DNA of 64,000 nt, taken from Diabrotica undecimpunctata. Taxonomy: Eukaryota; Arthropoda; Insecta; Coleoptera; Chrysomelidae. The stretch is taken from assembly GCF_040954645.1 (NCBI RefSeq), contig NC_092808.1:15677883-15741882 (forward strand). The letters run 5' to 3'. The notes beneath the pieces were generated by a model, which saw only the letters and a program-made list of their open reading frames with translations, made no database searches and was not told where the DNA came from. Shown here piece by piece: positions 55,850 to 64,000 of this stretch. A program made the translations under genes and the position numbers. Position 1 is the first letter of the stretch, and every line of letters begins with the position of its first letter.

Positions 55850-56790
55850 TTAAATCACTCAGTACTGCTGGTCTTCTAACTTGTATGTGTTTTTTTCCTT
55901 TTGAGAATAACGCCCAACATTTGTTATCGGATTGATGCCATATCTATTTGAAGCAATGCTTTTCTTTTTCTGAATATCTTTTGTAACTAATAAAGGACAG
56001 CTCCTAGGAAAACGGTTTTCCCTTATACTTCCCGTGCCTCCGTATTGTTAGGTCTTTATTAATTCTAATTTATTATTCTTATCTTAATTTACTAAAGGTT
56101 CAATATTTATAACACTTACGAATTTAATTTATTTAAATTCTATTTATATTAATTTATCTTACAATAATTTATATATCCGAGCGTTACATTTATAATACCC
56201 GATCGCGATATCTTCTTTTGACTGACTTCCTTCAATGAAAGCTCCGTTATTATATATGAAAATACAGCTATTCGAGTGTTCAGGCAAATCCCTCTGATTA
56301 TACTAGAAAGTAAATCGGCCGGGTCATCGTTCGACCGGTTTCTGGAAACTTCGAAGCGACCGTTTCAGGTAGATTTCTGCCAGCTGATCGAAGGGTTTCG
56401 TAGAATCTACAACATATTAGTAAATAAACAACATGTTTACAGGTTTTTAATATGACTCATATTTTTACGTAACAGTATCCTTTCAAACGTAGATTATCAG
56501 GTAGTTCTTCTATCATTTCCACCAGTGGTGCTGCCGCCTTTCTAAAGTTTCTTATTATGTCAATATCAGGAGTAACAGATTTTCCTTGATATATCTCGAA
56601 ATCAATCAAATAGCCCATCACTGTATTTAGGCACTAGACTTTATAACCAAATCGTATGGGTTTGGCTCTTAAAAATTGCTTTCAGCTATGTTTACCATAG
56701 TATTTGACCATACTTTTGCCGAAAGCCAGATCTTTTTCAGGAACAAAATACTTTCTGAATCTAATTTGAATCATTTTAGTTCCCCCTTAC
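55850..56790 (-). pseudogene. piggyBac-like transposase remnant, split by an LTR-like insert
   Basis: The minus strand at 56790-56480 reads FRKYFVPEKDLAFGKSMVKY, QFLRAKPIRFGYKV, MGYLIDFEIYQGKSVT and AAPLVEMIEELPDNL, matching the DESMxPYFG, K-P-I-R-F-G and YxGK blocks of piggyBac. A later piece at 55985-55850 reads SIASNRYGINPITNVGRYSQ then KEKNTY, matching the S-N-x-x-G-x-x-P-x-x-x-V-x-R-W-S region. Between them lies an LTR-like sequence. The first catalytic Asp is not preserved (GKSM). Confidence 0.65.
56046..56414 (-). repeat. Probable solo LTR of a Gypsy-type element
   Basis: It starts TGTTAG and ends CTACAACA. Read on the minus strand, its second half is laid out like the LTR of the intact element at 49354, including GTAACGCTCG and AATAATAAATTAG. 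No clean target duplication was found, so the exact ends are uncertain. Confidence 0.5.
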
Positions 56791-56897
56791 TATCTTAAAA
56801 ACGGTTTCAAGTATTTTTCGATATCAGCTTTTTTTGTTCGTGAGATATAGCCCATTGTAAGTTTTAAAATTGACGGACTGGTTTTAAAATTGACACA

Positions 56898-56900
<3 letters not shown>

Positions 56901-56971
<71 letters not shown>
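56901..56971. repeat. (TA)n microsatellite
   Basis: Pure TA tract ending about 20 bp before an exon acceptor. Confidence 0.97.
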
Positions 56972-56975
<4 letters not shown>

Positions 56976-56991
56976 TCTATTATCTTTTTAG

Positions 56992-57176
56992 TGACGTCGT
57001 TCAGAGTACGTCGAAATGCTTCCGTGGTAAGCACGACTCCCACAGTAGACGAAGATGACGAGGACTGGGATGAACCCGAATCTTCAGAAATAGACGATGA
57101 CGGAAAAGTTTATAAGAATCCCAGAAATTCACCGTCAACCTTATGTCCAAGAGACGAAGAACAAGCTACATTACTA
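56992..57176 (+). CDS. WAP/CCP gene: acidic linker and first WAP cysteine
   Basis: Bounded by TTTTTAG and CTA|GTAAGT, entering in phase 1 and leaving in phase 0. It encodes TSFRVRRNASVVSTTPTVDE, an acidic DEDDEDWDEPES stretch, and ends SPSTLCPRDEEQATLL, whose Cys is the first of a WAP four-disulfide core completed by the next exon. An Asn-Ala-Ser glycosylation site is present. The acceptor follows a (TA)n tract closely. Confidence 0.8.
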
Positions 57177-57374
57177 GTAAGTAGCATTATTATTAAAATT
57201 ATCGCAATATTATTAAAATTATTTGATATTTTATTATATTATAATGACTTATTATTGTCTAATAAGTTAATTTAATTCAGTTATCTCTCATTCTGGAATT
57301 AAAAATAAGAGTGCAAGGTGTCAACTTTATTAAGTTTTAAAGGTCAGTATTTGAAAGTCAAATACTGACCTAAT

Positions 57375-57740
57375 GAAAATCAACTGAGAATATTTGAGCG
57401 CAAAATACTAAGGAACATATTTGGACCAACCCAATGCAGCGATGGTTCGTGGAGAATTAAAATGAACCACGAGCTGGATGAACTAATGCAGAGCGCAGAT
57501 ATTGTTAGACTTGTAAAGTCACAAGGACTAAACTGGCTTGGTCATCTAGAAAGAATGCCCAAGGAAATAAAACAAGAGGAAGGTCCCATAAAAGATGGAT
57601 AGACGACGTAGAGAGGGATCTTAAAACCATGAACATCAGGCAGTGGCGAAGGAAAGTATCCGACAAGGCAGAATAGAAGAACATTGTTAAGCAGGCCAAG
57701 ACTCACAAAGGGTTGTAGCGCCATTAGAAGAAGAAGAAGA
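57375..57740 (+). pseudogene. RTE-type LINE 3' end with GAA tail
   Basis: The frame gives LRIFERKILRNIFGPTQCSD, RIKMNHELDELMQSADIV and GLNWLGHLERMPKEIK, then breaks. It closes with AGAAGAAGAAG at about 57726-57738. It lies in an intron of the WAP/CCP gene. Confidence 0.85.
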
Positions 57741-57749
57741 TTTAAAAGT

Positions 57750-58530
57750 CAAAACTTTTAAATTCTTTCTCTGGAGATGTAATTTCTTTCAATATCCAAA
57801 TATTTTCTTGACATTCGACAATACCTTCTACAAAGCAGTGGCAATGGCAATCCTCCCAAAAGGAATAGGCGAAAAAAGCTGCAGAAGTACAGACTGCGTG
57901 CTGAGGAGCCGTGAAATATACGCAACTTTACTGAAGGATACAGTGTCAGTAAAAGTAGCCAGGTATTGTGTTGTGGAATCTGGTCATAGATGGGTTGATA
58001 GAATTGCAAGATGGACTTTAAATGTAAAGCTTAATATAAGCGGCCAGAAGTCCAAAATCATAAAATCAGAGCGGAAAACACAACAACGAAGGGAATGAAG
58101 AAACTCGAAAATAGCAAGATATACCATATATATGACCATAACAGTTATAAGGAAGTAAGAGAGATATGTGATATCCAAAACAGTACGAAAGGCAACAACA
58201 ACAAATAGAAGAACAGAATGAATAGACTATGGTAACAGAATGCCAGACGATCGGTTAGAGAAAATTGCTAAAGAAAAACGCCCAAATACACTTCAAGAGC
58301 CTGCTTCGTCGTCTCAACTGCTACTGCTTAACCATTGAAGAAAACACAGGACGTAGTCCTAACGTAAGAAGTAGAAAAAGAAAAATAAGAAGACAGACTT
58401 ATAATCAGTAGATAGAAAGATTAACGGAAAGAGTGGTGACTACGTTAATGGTAGTATTTGATGAATTAAATGTGGTGTTTAAAACCAGACATATATTGAA
58501 TTTATAACATATGTAGTAAAACCACCAATT
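57750..58530. other. Intron sequence, no clear feature
   Basis: A 96-codon frame at 57808 and debris such as NRMPDDRLEKIAKEKRPN are probably more LINE remains, but I cannot place them. Confidence 0.4.
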
Positions 58531-58539
58531 ATATATACA

Positions 58540-58960
58540 TAAATGGTATGTTTGCCAAAGGTGCAGCAAACAATTGCCATCCTCAAACTAAGTAAGATGC
58601 AAAGACTTGAGATGAATGCCCTACTAAACCTCCCTCCTCTGCACAACGTTATAAAAGGTTAGACGAGAATGGGATATTATAGACTGTGGAAAACTTGAGC
58701 AACCTAATGGTTAGATCAGCGCATAGCAATATCATAAATCAAATAAGGGATACTAAAGTACCTTCTGAAGTGGAAATCAGGACTATCAAGTGATTCCAAA
58801 AACATATGGTACCCATCCACTAGACCTCTACAAGCTGGTATAAAGCTCCGGAATCCTGAAATGGGTATCATGAATTAACGGATGATGTGCAATAGGTCAA
58901 TTCACTGCAGTAGTACCAGTTTATAACAGATGGCTTCCGAAAAAAGAATTTCCCAATATT
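58540..58960 (+). pseudogene. LINE thumb-region fragment (R1/LOA-like)
   Basis: The translation LKLSKMQRLEMNALLNLPPL then HNVIKG and RMGYYRLWKT resembles the TxALExLLNLPPLxxxI and AxxxxYRL region of R1/LOA elements. Short and broken. Confidence 0.45.
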
Positions 58961-59115
58961 AAAAAATGTCACAAAATCCCTACCCTTTCACTCACCTTTT
59001 CAATTATTTTATGACAACCAAAATAAAAATCCGTATTTAAATATGTACTTTAGCGTTGTCAATTTTATTTGTAGATACTTCTCAATACTAAGGCATCGAA
59101 ATATTTTTTTTTCAG

Positions 59116-59218
59116 GGTCAAAAATGCTTAAGAAAATGTTCGTCCGATGAAGACTGCAAAAGTAAGAAGAAAAAGTGCCTTTGCGACGGATCCTGTGGCT
59201 TATCTTGTATAAAACCAG
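59116..59218 (+). CDS. WAP/CCP gene: WAP four-disulfide core exon
   Basis: Bounded by TTTCAG and CCAG|GTATTT (phase 0 in, 1 out). It encodes GQKCLRKCSSDEDCKSKKKK then CLCDGSCGLSCIKP. With the Cys of the previous exon this makes eight cysteines in the WAP arrangement. Such domains are small disulfide-rich modules of secreted proteins. A WAP module followed by CCP modules is the layout I recall for Drosophila Hasp, a synaptic-cleft matrix protein, so this may be its orthologue. Confidence 0.85.
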
Positions 59219-59474
59219 GTATTTAAACGTTTATGTATATATTATCCATTGTGAGTATTTTTATTAACAAAATTTCTATCATATAATATCGTTTAATCAC
59301 GTTATAATCTCGTTTAGTAATATAGAGTAGTTAGTTACATGACATAACGACTATATATAAATTTTGTACACTGTTTCTTATTTTGGGATTGTTCCTGAAA
59401 ACTTTATTTATGCCCATGCTTTTCGTCTGCTCTCCAAAATAAAGACAAATAATATGTTTTTTATTTGTCCTATT

Positions 59475-59810
59475 TTATCTTTGATACCTCGCGTTTTTGA
59501 CAGCTAGAACCCTAATTTTTGACCATTTTTTCTCAGGCAAACTTATATCAACATATTAAGACAAAATTAGCTTTAATTTTTTATACAAAAACATGCATAT
59601 ACGTCATGAGCAACGTATTATTTAAAAAATAAATGAAAGAAATAAAATTTTTCTCAAAAATTAATTATTATTAATTAAATTAAAAATATTTCCGGTCATT
59701 TTTTGACTGGCAGCTTATTATCAATGTATTCTCCTAATTTAAATGTATGTACAAATGTGAGTTTGATTAACTATGTTATGAACGTAGTGCTCCTGTAGTA
59801 GGATCTTAGG
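59475..59810. repeat. Dispersed repeat, copy B
   Basis: Collinear with 7530-7790 (ATCTTTGATAC, TAGCTTTAATTTT, ATATACGTCAT, TTGACTGGCA, GTTTGATTAACTA) with an extra insertion of about 50 bp near 59640-59690. No coding content. Confidence 0.7.
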
Positions 59811-59879
59811 CTATAAGTTTAATGACCTGTTCAACATAATGGTAATATCATCAATTTGGCGGAAAATTGTACTGATTTG

Positions 59880-60260
59880 TTTGTTAGGAGATTGGCTCTT
59901 CCAACCTTCTTAGGGTGTCTTATGGTATATTCAAGCACCAGCTTGAACAGTATTGAGACCAGTTCATCACCTTGGAATATTTCACAGCTGTCAGTAAGTT
60001 TATTCTGCTGTTATTGAGTTTATAGTTGCTTTTATTGATCGGATTATTTCGAAGCAATGCTCAAGTTTTCCAAAACATTATATAACAGACATTATTTTCA
60101 TTAAGTCATAGGCCTGTTTAAAATCGACGAATATAATAAAATCATCAATATCGTGTTCCCAAAATTTATTAAAATTTTATTTTATAGTGAAGAGATCATC
60201 TATTGTCGAGATCAACTTCCTTGCTGTGAACCGGTTTTATATTCTCCTATAATATTTTCA
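59880..60260 (-). pseudogene. RTE-type reverse transcriptase fragment
   Basis: Minus-strand remains are FVDFKQAYDLMKI (motif A) and IFQGDELVSILFKLVLEYTI (motif B), in an intron of the WAP/CCP gene. Strongly decayed. Confidence 0.6.
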
Positions 60261-60375
60261 CTTAATGGCTGAAGCTGCTTATTGAGGATGAATGTCCAGA
60301 TTTTATAAGCTTATAACGAGGGGGTTCAACCATGGTAGTACATTTTGCACCTATCATATTTTTTCTGTATTTCAG

Positions 60376-60555
60376 ACCGTGAATGTCCTGAGCCAGAACA
60401 GATAGCGTACGGATCAGTAGCAGCCAGCGGAAAACTCTTTGGAGCTCGAGCTACCTATACTTGTCAACATGGATATCATGTCGTTGGACTCCAAAGCAGA
60501 ACCTGTCAAGCTGACGGCCAGTGGGCTGGAAGTTCACCGGCCTGCAAGCAAAATA
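60376..60555 (+). CDS. WAP/CCP gene: sushi/CCP module 1
   Basis: Bounded by ATTTCAG and A|GTAAGT, phase 1 at both ends. It encodes one complete CCP: CPEPEQIAYGSVAASGKLFG, ARATYTCQHGYHVVG, RTCQADGQWAGSSPACK. The four canonical Cys, the Gly-Tyr after the second Cys and the W between the third and fourth are all present. Phase 1-1 exons are the usual unit of CCP shuffling. Confidence 0.93.
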
Positions 60556-60946
60556 GTAAGTAGGAAATGTACTTAAAAACAATAATAATAAATATTTATA
60601 TTTGGTAATTGGTTCTTAAAGGAAAACATTCAAAACTAAAAGTAACATTCAAAAAACATTCAAAACTTTTAGAGTAAGTAAAAGAGAAAATATCTTAGGG
60701 AAAACGCTTAATATTTTGTAACAAATTAAACGATAGACAGTGTTTGAGGCACACAAAGCGAACGAGGCCGCGTTGCTCAAGGTCGGAAAAGATGTGGGGG
60801 TGGTTCTTTACAAAATTTTTACTAGTTCACAAACTAATTGAGAAAAGAAAAGGAAAAACATGATAAACAAATTACAAAAGAGTGCCACTGAATTCTTTCT
60901 TTACGAGTATACCTTCTAAGAATTGGAGAAGACCACATATAAAAAA

Positions 60947-61011
<65 letters not shown>

Positions 61012-62020
61012 TCATACATCCTGTGTAAATGGTTCGTAAACAAATTAATGATTATATTGCTAGCCAGCGAGTACCCGCTGGCTGACAATAAACAACACTA
61101 AGTGCGTTGACAAATTTATTGAAAGAGATACCTCTGACCTACACTGAAGAAAATGCCATGAATAAACTGAATTTTAAATTATTCCTTGTTTTCCAGCAAC
61201 CAAAATACTCTTTTACATATTTTCAAAATGTGAAAAATATAACAAAATTTTTCTAAATTTTAAATTATAAATAAACTTTAGTGCATATTCTTATTTTTGA
61301 AATAGCAAAGCAAACAAATTGTGAAGGTTAAAACCAATTAAGAAGTATTAATTAACTTTCAAATCCTTTTTATTAAGGCTGCTAGTCACTGGTGAATAAT
61401 AGACATATAAAGGAAGCAATATATTATTTGTTAAAAAAAATGCTTTTAAAGCATGTAGCTATCCATCGGAATATTATACGTAACTCTCGTATTTCCCACA
61501 TTTACCAGAAGGGAATATCAACTAGACAAATAAGGCAGTGAAGTATTTAAATATGTCTATTTTTTCCTTCTAAAAAGAAGTAAAAATGAGAGACTGCTAA
61601 TGCATCAATAACACTAAAAACCGATAGGATATGACCTACAGATAAATTTTTGATAGCTTACCTGATAGATCTTATCGGGAAAACAGAACACAACCGATCC
61701 ACTCTGTCATTAGAGATGAACTGACTGGCGTACTTCATGAAGCCACTTTCCCTGCCGAAATTACACCACATTTGTTGATCGTTAGATCAAATTAGACTAA
61801 AGTGTTTTTTTCGAAGATTTGTAATAGGTAGATTAAAAACTTATACAGATTGAAACGTGAGATACGTGAATTAAAACTTTACAGTTTTTTTGGATCATTA
61901 CAATTTGCATAAAAGATTATTAATTACAAAATAATATTCCCTTTTGATCCAACACACATCCAAAATTAAATAAAATAGCATTCAAATCTGACTATATTCA
62001 ATCTAATTGTTTTCTTTCAG
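60556..62020. other. Intron between CCP 1 and CCP 2
   Basis: Contains a (TA)n tract (60953-61005) and no other recognised feature. Confidence 0.6.
60953..61005. repeat. (TA)n microsatellite
   Basis: About 50 bp of TA. Confidence 0.96.
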
Positions 62021-62212
62021 TTTATTGTTTGTCACCCCCTACGATTGATCATGCTCGTCATAATGCACCTGCTGAACAAACAACGTTTGATCTGGATTCT
62101 ACTTTACAATACTATTGTCATACTGGGTACGTAACTAATGGTTTTCCTAGAGCGAAATGTTTGGCAATAGATGGACAGGCTTCTTGGTATGGTCCGGATA
62201 TAGCTTGTGAAC
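62021..62212 (+). CDS. WAP/CCP gene: sushi/CCP module 2
   Basis: Bounded by TTTCTTTCAG and GAAC|GTAAGT, phase 1-1. It encodes YCLSPPTIDHARHNAP, then LQYYCHTGYVTNGFPRAKCL and DGQASWYGPDIACER. The four CCP cysteines and the conserved W are present. The stretch between Cys 1 and Cys 2 is longer than in module 1. Confidence 0.93.
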
Positions 62213-62559
62213 GTAAGTAAATCTTATTTAAACCAAATAAATATTAAGTAGTTGCTTCTACATGTAAAAATAATTTTAAAAATCACGCTTTTATAAAAGG
62301 TCCTTGTTATTATTTCTAAACTTTTGGATAAACAAGCAAACTATCCTATTTTTTTTTTGTATAAATACACTTTTATTCAAATAGCAAAATTTATATTTTT
62401 AGACCCTCTTAATTCATTCGCTACCTAATACAAATTCTGAAACTTGATAAATAAAATCTAACTGCGGACATCACTAGCAGAGCAAGCCTAGCATAGGCAC
62501 GATTTGGAAGACTATTGATCTAAGTTGGATACTGGAATCAAAATACCTTAATACTTAAG

Positions 62560-62780
62560 ACAAAAAGACCAATGTTGGAACGACGTAATACAATATTGGA
62601 GACCCTCCAAAGGTGGACGATCAAGAAGAAGATCCCATATGAGGTGGATAGGATAAAGACATTAAAAAAAAAGCCGAAACAAATTGGAAGTATGTTGTTG
62701 AGGATGGAATTGATGGAAGGAGTTTGGAGAGACCTGTGTCCAAAAATGGACGATAGAAGCTAAGAAAAAGAAGAGTCCAT
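62560..62780 (+). pseudogene. RTE-type LINE 3' end
   Basis: Translation with a shift gives GRSRRRSHMRWIG and KSRNKLEVC, then FGETCVQKWTIEAKKKK, the C-terminal RRRxRxRW and VQxWT blocks of RTE elements. Located in the intron before CCP 3. Confidence 0.65.
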
Positions 62781-62959
62781 TTGCTGCCAATTTCACGGAC
62801 ATTTATATTCTTTTTTGATTTTACTAGTCCATGTTCTTGGCCTATCATTCTTTGTATGTGGCCGTAGTTGTCTTTTTGTATCCATGTTTTTCCAACTCTT
62901 ATTCTTGCATCGTCAGTAATTAATTTATCTGGATCTAATTTTCTTGTCTTCACATTTAG

Positions 62960-63136
62960 CTAGATCATGCGGAGCACCAACCGATATTTCCCATGGTTGG
63001 CATGCTGGAGAATGTTACACGTATGGTTGCAGAATAACATACCACTGTGCAGAAGGGTACGAACTCGTAGGCAAGAATGAACGCTATTGCCAATCGGACG
63101 GCACTTGGAATCCGAAGGAGCTCCCTACGTGTGTTC
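62960..63136 (+). CDS. WAP/CCP gene: sushi/CCP module 3, six cysteines
   Basis: Bounded by CACATTTAG and GTTC|GTAAGT, phase 1-1. It encodes RSCGAPTDISHGWHAG, ECYTYGCRITYHCAEGYELV and RYCQSDGTWNPKELPTCV. Besides the canonical four Cys there is an extra pair (ECYTYGC), which could make a third disulfide. The gene continues beyond the window since this exon ends with a donor. Confidence 0.93.
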
Positions 63137-63719
63137 GTAAGTATCATTAAATCAATAAATTCACTCATTAGTTGCATCTTCACTAAATTCAGTCAAAATA
63201 GAGGAATACTTGAACAAAAATTGTATTTTTTATTATTTTAAAACTATTATTATATATTATCAAGTATGTTATCAGTACATGTAAAGTTAATTATTCACCT
63301 TTTCTTTAATATATAAAACAAATAATCTCAATTGACTTGAATACACATAGCGACGTTGTATTAATATGTTGGGCTGTTTAGAGCATTTGTCGTTGGATTG
63401 TGAAGTAGATAATTTTACATAATTTACACATTACTAGATTTGATTTCATTACAAGTGATATCTCAGAAGATATGTGTAATTTGGTAACTCATCAAAATCG
63501 CCTAGGTATTGCATTAACATTAAAATTGCTCGATAATTGAATTTAACAAGATGAAGAGTAACCACAAACAATTTTCGACATCCCTTTACAGGTTGTAACG
63601 TTATAAAGGTCAAATGTTTGTTATTTTTCTTTAAATAATTATTTTATTCCATCTTCTTTTGATTTTATTCATTTGTTAATGTTCTGTTTTGTTTTAATAT
63701 TTTTCTTTTAAAAATAGTT
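63137..63719. other. Intron sequence, nothing recognised
   Basis: Part of the intron after CCP 3. No supported feature. Confidence 0.5.
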
Positions 63720-63799
63720 GCCTCCCAACCTTTCTATGTAACGCGAGCATGAGACTCTTAATCTCAGGGTTGTGGGTTTGGTCCCCACGTTGGGCACCA
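63720..63799 (+). pseudogene. tRNA-Lys(CTT)-derived sequence, probably a SINE head
   Basis: The 3' two thirds match tRNA-Lys: anticodon arm AGACTCTTAATCT with CTT at 63757-63759, variable AGGGTT, T arm GTGGGTTTGGTCCCCAC and acceptor end GTTGGGC followed by ACCA. The D arm is degraded. A CCA next to the acceptor in the genome suggests reverse transcription of a tRNA-derived transcript, not an ordinary gene. Unrelated sequence follows to the window end. Confidence 0.7.
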
Positions 63800-64000
63800 A
63801 TGTCAAAATATACTTATAGCTCATTCTGTCACTTCTGAAGGAGAGCTAAGTGTAGTTTTCACACGAGGATGAGTGTAGGCTTCAATGAAGATTGTCTGCT
63901 GTGGTAGCAGCTAAGATTGTAGTCTTGCTATATCACTTGCATCAGATTGTTACAGTTGTGGTGCACACCTATTCGTGATGACGCCATCTTGTGGCGCTAG
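63800..64000 (+). other. Possible SINE body
   Basis: GC-richer than the intron around it and directly joined to the tRNA-like head. No terminal tail is visible before the window ends. Confidence 0.3.

Noticed and set aside
60834..61088. Minus-strand 84-codon frame
   Set aside because: Also a by-product of a (TA)n tract.
63720..63799. Functional tRNA-Lys gene
   Set aside because: The D arm is destroyed and CCA is encoded, which fits a retroposed copy better.

Overview
The window reads as nuclear DNA of an insect. It is AT-rich, its genes are split by GT-AG introns, it has several long (TA)n tracts and one short array of the insect telomere motif (CCTAA/TTAGG), and its transposon cargo is typical of arthropods: RTE, R1, Jockey and CR1-like LINEs, Tc1/mariner, hAT, piggyBac, pogo and Ty3/Gypsy. 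A beetle is plausible from the transposon mix, but that is inference.

Host genes make up a small part of the sequence. On the minus strand there is an unrecognised three-exon gene (6059-7368), a clean five-exon p24 cargo receptor of the TMED10/baiser type (8848-14559, 205 aa), and an intronless GPI-transamidase subunit PIG-U (20841-22169). On the plus strand there is an unrecognised basic nuclear-looking protein (exon at 16540-17334) followed by a frame-broken coding stretch (17672-18509), an intronless 610-aa coiled-coil gene (40795-42627), and the start of a secreted WAP + sushi (CCP) matrix protein resembling Drosophila Hasp. That last gene seems to have its signal-peptide exon at 30240-30294 and further exons at 56992-63136, and it runs off the right edge. 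All its CCP exons are bounded by phase-1 introns, and its putative first intron (26.7 kb) holds the coiled-coil gene and most of the transposons.

Transposons and their remains fill most of the rest. The youngest is a 6.3-kb Ty3/Gypsy element (49354-55695) with two identical 400-bp LTRs and a 4-bp GTAG target duplication. It has two unusual additions: Gag begins with a SAP domain, and after the integrase the Pol polyprotein carries a TARG1/OARD1-like macrodomain followed by a CCCH zinc finger. A retrotransposon carrying an ADP-ribose-binding fold is the strongest candidate here for an undescribed system. The frame contains one in-frame TAA between RNase H and integrase.

Other structured elements include a Tc1-like transposon split by an RTE LINE (12-bp target duplication) and by a TIR element with a MADF-like exon (26640-29020); a TIR element of unknown superfamily with a spliced, core-deleted gene (31170-33095); a long inverted repeat with 0.9-kb arms around a LINE fragment (34076-37620); a MULE-like non-autonomous element with 9-bp target duplications (15281-16317); and an R1-type LINE flanked by 30-bp direct repeats (2206-4103). 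Coordinates of decayed elements are approximate; those of splice sites, LTRs, TIRs and target duplications were read base by base.
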